Source: Curvibacter microcysteis
GTDB taxonomy: Bacteria > Pseudomonadota > Gammaproteobacteria > Burkholderiales > Burkholderiaceae_C
DNA: 64,000 nucleotides
Assembly (NCBI RefSeq): GCF_028649455.1
Contig: NZ_JAQSIO010000009.1
Location: 113,010-177,009 of the forward strand
Reading direction: 5' to 3'
The position numbers and the translations under genes were made by a program. This document shows, piece by piece, positions 1-9,021 of this stretch (positions are counted from its first letter, which is position 1; each line of letters opens with the position of its first letter). The notes below the pieces were generated by a model. It had not been told where the DNA came from and searched no databases. It was given only the letters and a program-made list of their open reading frames with translations.

Positions 1-588
<588 letters not shown>

Positions 589-681
589 GAGGGGTCTCCG
601 GTGAGTGAGGATGCAAATCGATGACAGCGTGTGTCTTGGCTCGGTCTGGCAGGGCCGGGCGGGCATTTGCTCAGCCGCTGG

Positions 682-699
682 CCACTGTTTTGACAGTGG
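682..699. promoter_or_regulatory. Perfect 7-bp inverted repeat between gcdH and the LysR gene
   Basis: CCACTGT-TTTG-ACAGTGG lies in the 240-bp divergent intergenic region, 94 bases upstream of the gcdH start. It has no T-run, so it does not look like a terminator. It is a plausible operator for the adjacent LysR regulator, but no binding evidence is available. Confidence 0.35.
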
Positions 700-828
700 G
701 CCTATCGTAGCCCCAGCCAAGGGCTTCGACAAACGAGAGTTTTACACTGAGTTATGAGCTTGTGGAATGTCAAAGGCGTTGAATAGGTCGAAAATGCGCG
801 ATAAGTCCAAATCAAGTTCCATATCAGC

Positions 829-1743
829 ATGAGAAGAAAGATCCCGTCCACCCAGGCCCTGGCCTGTTTCGAGGCCGCCGCCCGGCATGAGAGCTACACC
901 CGCGCCGCCCAGGAGCTGGCGTTGACGCAAAGCGCGGTGTCGCGCCAGATCACCGCGCTGGAGGAGTTTCTGGGCCTGGCCCTGTTCCGTCGCACCCGCC
1001 ACGGCGTGGCATTGACCCCCAGCGGGGCCAATTACGCGCGCCAAGTGGCCCGCCGCCTGCAGGGTTTGGAGCGTGACACCCTGGACGTGATGGCGCGCCA
1101 GGGGCAGGGCGGGGCCTTGCTGCTGGCGGCGGTGCCCACCTTTGCCACGCGTTGGTTGATTCCTCGCCTGCCGCAGTTGGCGCAACAGCACCCTGATCTG
1201 ATGGTGCACATCGAAACCCGCACCCGTCCCTTTTTGTTTGCCGACACCGAGTTTGATGCGGCCCTGTATGCCGGAACACCCGAGCAGGTGGCCAACTGGC
1301 CCGGCGTGCGCGCCCAGCGCTTGCTGACCGAAGACGTGGTGCCGGTCTGCAGCCCCGCCTTGTTGCAGGCCCGAGGTTTGCAGCAAGGCGGCTTGCTCCC
1401 CCAGGACCTGGTCGGTTTGCCCTTGCTGCAGCAAAGCACGCGGCCCTATGGCTGGCGCCAGTGGTTTGATGCGGTGGGTTTGGCCCCGGCGGGGGCCATG
1501 GAGGGCCCTCGCTATGAGTTGTTCTCCATGCTCGCCGTCGCGGCGGCCCATGGCCTGGGCGTGGCCTTGATGCCCCCTTTGCTGATTGAGGCCGAACTGG
1601 CCCGGGGCGAGTTGGTGGTGGCCTGCCCGGTCACCCTGCAAGGTGAGCGCTCTTATTACCTGGTCACGCCGGTGCAGGAGGATCCCCCCGTGCTCAGCGC
1701 TTTCCGGGACTGGCTGCTGGCCCTGGCCGACAGCCCGGCATAA
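829..1743 (+). CDS. LysR-family transcriptional regulator (GcvA-like)
   Basis: A 304-residue protein with an N-terminal winged helix-turn-helix (about residues 8-65; SYTRAAQELALTQSAVSRQ is the recognition part) followed by a LysR substrate-binding domain to residue about 295. The opening IPSTQALACFEAAARHESYTRAA and FRRTRHGVALTPSG resemble the GcvA/AmpR subgroup. It is divergent from gcdH with 240 bp between the two starts, so it probably controls gcdH in response to a glutarate- or lysine-derived metabolite; that ligand is inference. The usual length of the family is 290-310 residues, so the gene looks intact. Confidence 0.85.
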   Translation: MRRKIPSTQALACFEAAARHESYTRAAQELALTQSAVSRQITALEEFLGLALFRRTRHGVALTPSGANYARQVARRLQGLERDTLDVMARQGQGGALLLAAVPTFATRWLIPRLPQLAQQHPDLMVHIETRTRPFLFADTEFDAALYAGTPEQVANWPGVRAQRLLTEDVVPVCSPALLQARGLQQGGLLPQDLVGLPLLQQSTRPYGWRQWFDAVGLAPAGAMEGPRYELFSMLAVAAAHGLGVALMPPLLIEAELARGELVVACPVTLQGERSYYLVTPVQEDPPVLSAFRDWLLALADSPA

Positions 1744-1845
1744 GCGGCTATTTTTGACACTTTACGATCGGAATTGCAGGCAGTCGCCCGGGATTCCGTT
1801 AGGCTTGCCGGCTTTGATCGAGCGCCTCGCTCAAGGAACCTCGAA

Positions 1846-2766
1846 TTGAGCTCGAATCCTTTGGATGATTCTGTCGACCCCCGCACCAGCCGCCGACGCT
1901 GGCTGGCCTTGGGTCTGGCTGGGGTGGTGGGCCCCGCGCTGGCGGCGCCAGCCAAATCTACCCCCAAACCCCGTGCCCCCGCACCCAAACCAGCCGCCCG
2001 AGGTCCGGTGCGCCATCAGGCCGCGCCCAGCGCAGCCGCTGCGGCGGCCCCACCCAAAATTGTGCAACGCGAGCCGGCCCTGGTGCCCCGTCTGACGGCG
2101 GGCACCACCGAAGGCCCTTATTACAGCGGCCCTGGCCCGGTGCGCTCCGACATCTCTGAAGGCTTGCCAGGCGTGCCGCTGGAGGTGCGCTTTGTGGTGG
2201 TGGACCAGACGGCCTTGCCCTTTGCCGGTGCCTTGGTGGACCTGTGGCATTGCGACGCGCGCGGGGTGTATTCAGGCTACGCCGGTCAGGGCGACCAGGG
2301 CGACGTGGACACCCGCGGGCGCAGTTTTCTGCGGGGGCGCCAAGCCACGGACCGCAACGGTGTGGCCGCATTCCGCACGATTTACCCGGGCTGGTACCCG
2401 GGGCGCACCACCCACCTGCATTTCAAGATCTGGAATGCTGAGAACACGGTGTTGACCTCGCAGTTCTTCTTGCCGGATGCACTGAGCGAATACCTTTACA
2501 CCCAGCTCGACGATTACCGCCGGGGCCGCCTGCGCGACACCCTCAACAGCACCGACGGCATTGCCCTGCAAGTGGGCAACAGCTTGCTGGGTTCCGTGCG
2601 CGAAGAGCGTGAGCAGTACGTCGTCACCTTGGCTGTGGCGGTGGACCGCTCGGCCCGCCCGGCGCCTGAGCTGCCGCCACCCGACGCGGGTGCCCGGCCC
2701 CCCGGCCCGCTGCCCGTGCTGGACAGTGCCGAGCGCCGTTTGTCCCTGGTTCCCGGGCGGCGTTGA
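1846..2766 (+). CDS. Exported intradiol ring-cleavage dioxygenase-like protein
   Basis: The best start is TTG at 1846, preceded by AAGGA at 1833-1837; a longer version could begin at TTG 1774. From 1846 the product is 306 residues. It opens with a Tat-like signal, twin arginines in SRRRW (15-19) followed by a hydrophobic stretch ending at ALA. A low-complexity Ala/Pro/Lys linker (about 35-75) follows, then a catechol-dioxygenase-type domain. GTTEGPYYS marks the domain start, and the four expected Fe(III) ligands are present as Tyr142 (GVYSGY), Tyr184 (GWYPGR), His190 and His192 (THLHFKI). Known relatives cleave catechol or protocatechuate rings between the hydroxyls, but they are cytosolic; the exported subgroup has no clear substrate. 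It lies 102 bases after the LysR gene on the same strand. Confidence 0.8.
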   Translation: MSSNPLDDSVDPRTSRRRWLALGLAGVVGPALAAPAKSTPKPRAPAPKPAARGPVRHQAAPSAAAAAAPPKIVQREPALVPRLTAGTTEGPYYSGPGPVRSDISEGLPGVPLEVRFVVVDQTALPFAGALVDLWHCDARGVYSGYAGQGDQGDVDTRGRSFLRGRQATDRNGVAAFRTIYPGWYPGRTTHLHFKIWNAENTVLTSQFFLPDALSEYLYTQLDDYRRGRLRDTLNSTDGIALQVGNSLLGSVREEREQYVVTLAVAVDRSARPAPELPPPDAGARPPGPLPVLDSAERRLSLVPGRR

Positions 2767-2970
2767 GGCGCTGGCAGCCCCGCGATCTTTCGCGGGTGAG
2801 GCCTGTGATTTGTCCCCGCCAAACTGGGACAAACTTGTGGATAAGCCGTGGGGTGGGGACTCAATGAGGTCCTAAGTGCTTGATTCAAAAAGAGAAGCCT
2901 TGCGCTGCACATTAAATAGGCAGTAGATGGAAACCACCCCACGGGCAGGTGCTTGCGGACAGGGCAGGCG

Positions 2971-2997
2971 AAAAAAAAGGCCCTCTTTCGAGGGCCT
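2971..2997 (-). terminator. Rho-independent terminator
   Basis: AGGCCCTC-TTTC-GAGGGCCT (2978-2997) is a perfect stem. Read on the minus strand it is followed by a run of eight T (complement of 2971-2978). It lies just downstream of the 56-aa ORF at 3045-3215 and would terminate it. Confidence 0.8.
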
Positions 2998-3044
2998 GGG
3001 GCGCCGGTGGTCGAAACCACCGCAGCGGGGGCAGGGTTGATGAA

Positions 3045-3215
3045 TCAACCGCCCTTGCTGGGGCGCTTGCCCGGGTTCTTCTTGCTGCGGGTCGAAACGC
3101 CGCGTTCCAGGCTGACGCGTTGGCCGCGGCCGCCGGTGGCCAGGGCCATGCCGGGCAGGGGGGTGGGAGCAGGAGTGCGTTTACGGTCTGCTTCGGTGAC
3201 GATTTTGTTGCCCAT
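3045..3215 (-). CDS. Small basic protein of unknown function (56 aa)
   Basis: ATG at 3215 is preceded on the minus strand by GAAGG at a suitable distance, and a strong terminator lies 48 bases past the stop, so this looks like a real monocistronic small gene. The product, beginning MGNKIVTEADRKRTPAP, is rich in Arg, Lys, Gly and Pro and ends KKNPGKRPSKGG. It has no hydrophobic segment and no recognised domain. Its basic character would fit nucleic-acid or ribosome association, but that is a guess. The frame is open further upstream to 3320; the shorter start is preferred because of the ribosome-binding site. Confidence 0.55.
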   Translation of the reverse strand: MGNKIVTEADRKRTPAPTPLPGMALATGGRGQRVSLERGVSTRSKKNPGKRPSKGG

Positions 3216-3422
3216 GGGAGCCTTCAGAACAAAAAGTTGAAACCCCCTATTAGGCCACAGTTGGGCCAGGGCTCGGGCAAACCCTTGGCGCAAGCCCTGG
3301 CAAAGCCGCTTCGGTGACACCCCGCCCAGCGGGTGACAGGGGGTGACTCACTAGAATTCACGCCAAGTCCAGGTCCGCCTGGATCGCTTTTTTGTGTGCT
3401 GATTTTTGCCCGAGGTGCTGTT

Positions 3423-3983
3423 TTGCCATTGCCAACCCCTGCTGCCCGACGTCCCATGCACACCCGCCAGGTGCAGTACCGAGGCTTTCAACGCGAGGAT
3501 GGCCTGTGGGACATCGAGGGCGAGATGAAGGACACCAAGAGCGAGGATTTCGACATTCCCGGTGAAGGCCACTGGGCGCCGGGCGAGGCGATTCACCACA
3601 TGCTGATCCGTGTCACGGTGGATGCGGGCTTTGTGGTGCGCGACATCCAGGTAGCCATGGACAGCGTGCCCCACGCTGAATGCCCACCGGCCCAGGCCGC
3701 GATGCACACCATGATCGGCTGCGGCATGGCGGGTGGCTGGCGCCAGGCCATCGAGCGCAACCTGGGCGGCATCCAGGGCTGCGCGCATTTGCGTGAACTG
3801 CTGTTCAACTTGGCCACGGCGGCGTTTCAGACCATTCCCAGCGCCTTCGAGGCCGATGCAGAGCGCCCGCCCATGCACCTGGGCCGCTGCACCGCCTGGG
3901 ACTTCAACGGCCCCTTGGTGCAGCGCCAGCACCCGATTTTCTTCGGTCATGTGCCGACACGGCGCAAGCCGCCCCAGGCCTGA
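3423..3983 (+). CDS. DUF2889 family protein
   Basis: The start chosen is TTG at 3423, with GAGG at 3412-3415 just upstream; the resulting N-terminus (PLPTPAARRPMHTRQVQYRGF) matches what I recall of DUF2889 proteins, and the first ATG (3456) would remove part of it. The 186-residue product carries the family signature GLWDIEGEMKDTK, an acidic region and conserved Cys/His positions in CPPAQAAMHTMIGCGM and LGRCTAWDFNGP. No signal peptide or membrane segment is seen. Function is unknown; the family is common in Burkholderiales. It converges with the ParB-like gene. Confidence 0.75.
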   Translation: MPLPTPAARRPMHTRQVQYRGFQREDGLWDIEGEMKDTKSEDFDIPGEGHWAPGEAIHHMLIRVTVDAGFVVRDIQVAMDSVPHAECPPAQAAMHTMIGCGMAGGWRQAIERNLGGIQGCAHLRELLFNLATAAFQTIPSAFEADAERPPMHLGRCTAWDFNGPLVQRQHPIFFGHVPTRRKPPQA

Positions 3984-4009
3984 GGGGTGCCGCTGGGTCT
4001 CTGTGGACT

Positions 4010-4873
4010 TCAGGCGCGCAGCGACTTGAGCTGGGCCAGCTCGGCCTTGAGCGCGGCGTTCTCGGCGTTGAGTTCCACAATGGTCTGACGCAAGCGCGCA
4101 ATGATGCCTTCGGGCGTCTCGGGTTCGGTGCGCTCCACGGCCTTGGCGGCGCGCACTTTGCGGGCTGCTTGTTGCAGGTCTTTTTTACCGCCAGCGGCCG
4201 CGGCGACTTGTTCTTCCATCGGCAAGGAGGCCACGGTGGCTGCCGCATTGATGGAGATGGTGCCGGACTTCACCGCGGCCACCAGTTCGGGGGCGGCTTC
4301 TTTTTGGATCTTCTCAATCTGGCTGATGGTGGCGCTGCTGATGCGGGCGGCCTTGGCCAGGTCCTCGCGCGTCATCACCGCCTCTTGTTCAGGGCTGACG
4401 GGGGCGGTGGGTGCAGCGACCGGGGCTGGTGCGGGGGGCACCCCGTCAACGCCCGGTGCCTCCTCCCAAGGTTGCAGGCCGGCCACGTCGGATGAGGTCG
4501 TGGCGGCAAGCGCTGCTTCGCTGATGGTGCTGGGCTTGGGCGCTGGTTCGCGGCTGGACAAGATGTCCTTCTTGCGCAGGGCCAGAACACCGCGCTGGAA
4601 GTCCGACAGGCTGCGGCGGCCCAGGTGCTGGTCGATCATCCACAGGCGCACATCGTCCATGGACTTGAACTGGGTGTTCTGCACTGTGTTGAACGGCAGA
4701 CCGTGTTTTTGGCAAATGCCGTAGCGGTTGTGGCCGTCGACCAGCACATCACCCCAGAGCACCAGCGCATCGCGGCAGCCTTCTGCCAGGATGCTGCGTT
4801 CGAGCGCAGCGTGTTCGTCGGGGGTCAGGGGATCGATGTAGGCGAGCAGTTCTTCGTTGACCGTGATATCCAT
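4010..4873 (-). CDS. ParB/sulfiredoxin-fold DNA-partition-like protein
   Basis: Start at ATG 4873 gives 287 residues beginning MDITVNEELLAYIDPLTPDEH. Residues about 15-85 form a ParB N-terminal-like domain, with the hallmark LVDGHNRYGI corresponding to the ParB nucleotide-binding region. A Pro/Ala-rich linker (about 105-165) follows, then a helix-turn-helix-like stretch (TREDLAKAARISSATISQIEKIQ) and a C-terminal coiled coil rich in Ala, Glu and Leu. No ParA gene is adjacent, so it is an orphan. Relatives are annotated as plasmid partition-related proteins, but here the setting is chromosomal and the role is unknown. No good Shine-Dalgarno precedes the chosen ATG; an upstream start at 4954 is possible. 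Confidence 0.7.
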   Translation of the reverse strand: MDITVNEELLAYIDPLTPDEHAALERSILAEGCRDALVLWGDVLVDGHNRYGICQKHGLPFNTVQNTQFKSMDDVRLWMIDQHLGRRSLSDFQRGVLALRKKDILSSREPAPKPSTISEAALAATTSSDVAGLQPWEEAPGVDGVPPAPAPVAAPTAPVSPEQEAVMTREDLAKAARISSATISQIEKIQKEAAPELVAAVKSGTISINAAATVASLPMEEQVAAAAGGKKDLQQAARKVRAAKAVERTEPETPEGIIARLRQTIVELNAENAALKAELAQLKSLRA

Positions 4874-5096
4874 GGGGGGAGCAAAAAGGTGAGGGCGCCA
4901 AAGGCGGGGCGGCGATTGTACGGGGCTGGTGGCCTGCTTTGATCCACCGTGCATTGAGCGAGGTCGTTGGCGGGGTGCCTGCAGGATGGCCGACCGCGGC
5001 GTAACTGAGGGTCAACATGGGATACTGAATTCCTGCTCAGTGCCAAGTTTGGCCCCGCTGTTGATTTTTGTTCATCCCACCCAAAAGGCCCTTGCC

Positions 5097-5381
5097 ATGT
5101 TCCATTCCCCCCGTTTGCTGCGCGTCATGACCCTGGGCTTTGTCGGTTTGGGTGCGGCGCTGGTGCTGAGCGCCTGCGGCAGCCAACTCAGCTTGGCGAA
5201 CTACAACCGGCTGCAGGTGGGCCAGAGCTTTGAGGAGGTCAAGCAGATCGTGGGCGAGCCGGCGAGCTGCGATGAAGCCCTCGGCGTGCGCAGCTGCCTC
5301 TGGGGGGACGCTGAGCGAAACATCCGCATCAACTTTGCTCTGGGCAAGGTGCTCCTGCTGTCGGCGCAGAACCTCAAGTAA
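5097..5381 (+). CDS. Small lipoprotein with SmpA/BamE-like fold
   Basis: ATG at 5097 gives 94 residues. A hydrophobic signal segment ends in the lipobox LSAC (Cys at about residue 27), so the mature protein is probably lipid-anchored in the envelope. The mature part, SLANYNRLQVGQSFEEVKQIVGEPASC, matches the SmpA/OmlA (BamE-like) repeat found in outer-membrane assembly accessory lipoproteins and the DUF3862 relatives. Two further cysteines (PASCDEALGVRSC) could form a disulfide. Its specific role is not known. Confidence 0.7.
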   Translation: MFHSPRLLRVMTLGFVGLGAALVLSACGSQLSLANYNRLQVGQSFEEVKQIVGEPASCDEALGVRSCLWGDAERNIRINFALGKVLLLSAQNLK

Positions 5382-5455
5382 AGCATGGGGTGCAGGCGGG
5401 CGCTGGCACCGGTCAGCCCCGTCAGAGCGGGCGTGGCTGGCGGCACAATAGCGGC

Positions 5456-5716
5456 ATGCCGAGTCTGTACGAATCCATGAATGCTGCCCTGCGTGCCCAC
5501 TGGCAGCAGCACAACAACCAATACCCCACCTTCATCCTGGCGCCCGAGCAACACGGTCCCTTGATGGACGAGATTGCCCTGGTACGCGAGGTCTTTGGCC
5601 CCGGGGCGGCCCAGTTTCCGCGCGACAAGTTCCACGGTGCACCGATCGAACTGCGGCCAGGGGCGGCCCCCACCCTCCGGGCGGTGGATGGCGTGGAGAC
5701 CTTGTTGGTGCTCTGA
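5456..5716 (+). CDS. Hypothetical protein (86 aa)
   Basis: The product begins MPSLYESMNAALRAHWQQ and has no signal peptide, membrane segment or motif I recognise. Coding potential is supported by a balanced composition and the absence of a competing gene on either strand between 5382 and 5791. The Shine-Dalgarno is weak (AGCGGC before the ATG). It sits 74 bases after the lipoprotein gene and may share its transcript. Function is unknown. Confidence 0.5.
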   Translation: MPSLYESMNAALRAHWQQHNNQYPTFILAPEQHGPLMDEIALVREVFGPGAAQFPRDKFHGAPIELRPGAAPTLRAVDGVETLLVL

Positions 5717-5791
5717 CCGGGCCATGTGCCATGGCTCGCCGGGGAGCCGCGGCGTCCGATGCGGACTGGGATGCCGCACCCCGTCCTGGCC

Positions 5792-7828
5792 TCAAGCCAG
5801 GCTGAGGGCACGCGGCCGACCGGCGTGACCCAGTCCCCGCGAACTGGGCAGCGCAGGGGCCTCGTCCGCTGGCAAGGCCTCGGCCGGCGCTGAGTTCAGG
5901 TCGCCTTCCAGCCGGAAGCTGGACACCAGACCCAGCAGTTGCTGGGCTTGTTGGCGCAAAGCGACCGCGGCGGCAGCACTTTCCTCCACCAAGGCCGCGT
6001 TCTGTTGCGTGCCTTGGTCCAGGCGTTGCAAGGCTTGGCCGACGGCGGCGATGTCCTGCGTTTGCACGCTGGCGGACTGTGCGATGGTTTGCACCAACTG
6101 GCTGACGTTGTTCACCTGGGTGACGATGCCCTCCATGTCGCGGCCCGCGGCTTGCACCAAGTTCATGCCGGACTCGGTCTTGCCCACGCTGTCTTGGATC
6201 AGCTCCTTGATCTCCTTGGCCGCCTGGGCGCTGTGTTTGGCCAGATTGCGCACCTCACCGGCCACCACGGCGAAGCCGCGACCATGTTCGCCCGCGCGGG
6301 CTGCTTCGACGGCAGCATTCAGCGCCAGGATGTTGGTTTGGAAGGCAATGCCATCGATCACGCCAATGATGTCGCCAATGCGTTTGGCCGCCTGGGTGAT
6401 GGCATTCATGGTGCCGACCACTTCACTGACCGTGTGCTGGCCGGTGCGCGCGGCTTCGGTCGCAGAGAGTGACAGGGCGTTGGCTTGCTGGGCCGTGGCC
6501 GCGTTGTGCTGCACGGCGCGCAGCAGCTCGTCCATGGCGTGCGAGGTCTGTTGCAGGTCGCGTGCCTGGCTCTCGGTGCGCTCGCTGAGGTCGCTGTTGC
6601 CCGAGGCGATCTCCCGGGTGCCCACGGCGATGCTGTCGCTGCTGGCGCGCACCTGGGTCACGATGCCCGAAAGCTGTTGGCTCATCGCCCCCAGCGCTTG
6701 CAGCAGGTGACCGGTCTCGTCGCGTTGTTCGCTGTGGACCTGCACGCGCAAGTCGCCCTGGGCCACCGAGGTCGACACCTGCAGGGCCTGCCCCATGGCG
6801 TGGTTCATGGTGCGCGAAACCAGCACCATCAGGCCCCCGGCCAGCAAGGCAAAAAAGGCAATGGCTGAGACCACCAACACCAAGCGCTGTTCAGCGGCTT
6901 GGATGCGGTCGTTCAGGGACTTGGACAGCGTGTTCAAGGCCAGGGTGGTGAACTGGTCCTGGACTTCGATCATGGCGTTCAGCGTGGTGACGAATTCTGC
7001 CGGCGGGTGTTGGATGCGTTCTGACTGTGTGATTTCATGGCGTGTCAGCGCCAGGGTGGCTTGGGCTTTCCGCACCAAGGCCTCCACAGGGGCTTGCAGC
7101 GCGCTGGCGATGTGGGGGTCCGCTGCCACGGCTTTTTGCAGGGAGCGCTGGATGGTGTGCAGATGCAGATCGGCCATGGCCACGTAGTTGCTCAGGCGTT
7201 CGCGGCTGTCGGGCGGCGCATAGCCTTTCTGCAAAATTTCCTGGCCCAGGCCGCGGATGGGGCCCCAGGTTTCTGACAGGCGGGGCATGGCTTGCAGCAC
7301 CGAGATGATCAGGTAGTAGGTGCCAGGTTCGGGGTCCAACACCAGGTCAGAGGCATCACCGATGGCCTCCAGTTGCGCCAGAGCGACGCGGATCACGGCG
7401 GTGTGGTCATCGGCGGCCACCTGGGGGGTCGGGGCCTGGGTATTGACCTTTGGCGGCAGCAGATTCCAGCTTTGCTCGAGTTGTTGGGTGAGCTCCACCA
7501 AACCCGCGTCGGGCAGTGGGACCACCGACTTCTTCATGTCCTGGATGCCTTGGGACACGGCCTGTTGCAGCTCCTTCAGTCTGGTCTCGCCGTCGCGCTC
7601 GCCGGACAAGACCTTGACGCTTTGGGTCCTGGTTTGTCGCAGGGTGCGAATGGTCTGCAGTGTCTGGCGGGCTGGATCGACGCCACTGGCTTCCTTCTGG
7701 GCTACTTGCAGGGCGGATAGATCTGCCTTCAAGGCGAGGTAGCCCGGGACCAGCATCATGGCCAGTCCCATCAGACCGATCAAAAGAAACTTGCTTCGCA
7801 GGGGGAGGTTGGCAATCCAGTGGCGCAT
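5792..7828 (-). CDS. Methyl-accepting chemotaxis protein
   Basis: From ATG 7828 the product is 678 residues. It starts with a short cytoplasmic segment and TM1 (about 8-28), then a large periplasmic ligand-binding region of about 290 residues rich in helices. TM2 (VVSAIAFFALLAGGLMVLVS) is followed by a HAMP domain and a long coiled-coil signalling domain. The hairpin tip contains GVIDGIAFQTNILALNAAVE and EHGRGFAVVAGEVRNLA, diagnostic of chemoreceptors that bind CheA/CheW. No che genes are nearby. The ligand cannot be predicted. The frame extends to 8008, but the transmembrane start argues for 7828. Confidence 0.9.
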   Translation of the reverse strand: MRHWIANLPLRSKFLLIGLMGLAMMLVPGYLALKADLSALQVAQKEASGVDPARQTLQTIRTLRQTRTQSVKVLSGERDGETRLKELQQAVSQGIQDMKKSVVPLPDAGLVELTQQLEQSWNLLPPKVNTQAPTPQVAADDHTAVIRVALAQLEAIGDASDLVLDPEPGTYYLIISVLQAMPRLSETWGPIRGLGQEILQKGYAPPDSRERLSNYVAMADLHLHTIQRSLQKAVAADPHIASALQAPVEALVRKAQATLALTRHEITQSERIQHPPAEFVTTLNAMIEVQDQFTTLALNTLSKSLNDRIQAAEQRLVLVVSAIAFFALLAGGLMVLVSRTMNHAMGQALQVSTSVAQGDLRVQVHSEQRDETGHLLQALGAMSQQLSGIVTQVRASSDSIAVGTREIASGNSDLSERTESQARDLQQTSHAMDELLRAVQHNAATAQQANALSLSATEAARTGQHTVSEVVGTMNAITQAAKRIGDIIGVIDGIAFQTNILALNAAVEAARAGEHGRGFAVVAGEVRNLAKHSAQAAKEIKELIQDSVGKTESGMNLVQAAGRDMEGIVTQVNNVSQLVQTIAQSASVQTQDIAAVGQALQRLDQGTQQNAALVEESAAAAVALRQQAQQLLGLVSSFRLEGDLNSAPAEALPADEAPALPSSRGLGHAGRPRALSLA

Positions 7829-8139
7829 AGGGAGCCGAATCCTTGTGGTGGGTTGGGTGGGCCGCTGTGCCGTGCGGCCCGCCAAGTCAGCGGGGAGGCA
7901 CGTCACCCTTCCCACGCAAGGGGTATGCCAGACAGCGGCTGGGCGTCTGGATGGCTGTGAAAACCAGGCTGGCCGAGGTCGGTTTGGCCTGGCACCTGGC
8001 GCCCGCAATGGGTTATCTGATCGATTTACGCAATAGTCAAGCGCATTGAATGCGATTTATTTGGATGAAATATGAAATTAAAGTGCAGGTCAGCGCTGTA
8101 AGGCGCGACCATTCCACCCACCTCACGGAGATCTTCCTC
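7829..8139. other. Intergenic region between divergent chemoreceptor and MBL-fold genes
   Basis: No gene is supported in these 311 bases. The region holds the probable chemoreceptor promoter (8012-8040) and the upstream region of the MBL-fold gene, which has a GGAG ribosome-binding site at about 8127-8130. Confidence 0.5.
8012..8040 (-). promoter_or_regulatory. Sigma70-type promoter for the chemoreceptor gene
   Basis: On the minus strand TTGACT (8040-8035) and GATAAC (8017-8012) are separated by 17 bases. This would start transcription near 8005, leaving a leader of roughly 175 bases before the ATG at 7828. Confidence 0.4.
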
Positions 8140-9006
8140 ATGATCCGCGCCACCCTGCTCGCCGCCACCCTGGCCATTGCCTTCAGCTCCGCCCAAGCCG
8201 CTCAGCCGCTGACCGTCAAGGTCTACAACGCCGATGGCAACAGCTTCAACGTCAACTCCACGCTGGTCTATGGTGAGAAGGACGCCATGGTCATTGATGC
8301 GGGCTTCACCCGCGCCGATGCCCTGCGCATCGCCGCCAATGTGCTCGACAGCGGCAAGCAACTGCGCACCATCTACGTCAGCCAGGCGGACCCCGACTAC
8401 TACTTCGGTGTTGAGACGCTGAAAGAGATTTTTCCCCAAGCCGATGTCGTCACCACGCCCGCCGTGCTGGAAAAGCTGAGCTCGAAGTTGGCTGGCAAGG
8501 TCGCCTTCTGGGGCCCCAAGATGGGCGCCAATGCCCCTCGCCACCCGGTGGTGCCGCGCGCTTTGGAAGGCACGACCTTGACGCTCGAAGGCGCACAAAT
8601 TGAGGTGCGGGGCACCCAAGGCCTGTTGGCTCACCGCCCCTATGTGTGGATCCCCTCGATCCGCGCCCTGGTTGGCAACATCGGCGTGTTCGGCAACATG
8701 CACGTCTGGACCGCTGACACCCCAAGCCCCGCGTTGCGTGCGGCTTGGGTGGCTCAATTGGACGAGATGACCGGTCTGCAGCCCGCCTTGGTCGTGCCCG
8801 GCCACATGAAAGCGGGGACGGCGGTGGACGCGAGTGCCATCACCTTCACCAAAGACTACCTGTTGAGCTTTGAAAAGAACCTGGCAGCCCACAAGACCAG
8901 TGCCGACCTGATCGGTGCCATGAAGAAGAGTTACCCGCAACTGAGCGATGGCGCGCTGTCGCTGGACATCGGCGCCAAGGTCAACACCGGTGAAATGAAA
9001 TGGTAA
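8140..9006 (+). CDS. Secreted metallo-beta-lactamase-fold protein lacking the canonical metal motif
   Basis: 288 residues with a clear Sec signal peptide (MIRATLLAATLAIAFSSAQA). The body has MBL-fold landmarks: NSTLVYGEKDAMVIDAGF near residue 40-55, LRTIYVSQADPDYYFG at 75-90, LVGNIGVFGNMHVW, and the PGH motif at 220-222. The expected HxHxDH zinc motif is replaced by SQADPDYYFG, so the usual first three histidines are missing. The protein may bind metal differently or have lost hydrolase activity. The next gene, for a DsbA-like protein, starts 15 bases later, so the two probably form an operon. Substrate unknown. Confidence 0.8.
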   Translation: MIRATLLAATLAIAFSSAQAAQPLTVKVYNADGNSFNVNSTLVYGEKDAMVIDAGFTRADALRIAANVLDSGKQLRTIYVSQADPDYYFGVETLKEIFPQADVVTTPAVLEKLSSKLAGKVAFWGPKMGANAPRHPVVPRALEGTTLTLEGAQIEVRGTQGLLAHRPYVWIPSIRALVGNIGVFGNMHVWTADTPSPALRAAWVAQLDEMTGLQPALVVPGHMKAGTAVDASAITFTKDYLLSFEKNLAAHKTSADLIGAMKKSYPQLSDGALSLDIGAKVNTGEMKW

Positions 9007-9021
9007 GCAGGTGCTGAGGCC

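Noticed and set aside
5792..8008. 60-residue N-terminal extension of the chemoreceptor
   Set aside because: It would add a polar sequence before the first membrane segment; ATG 7828 gives the standard chemoreceptor N-terminus.
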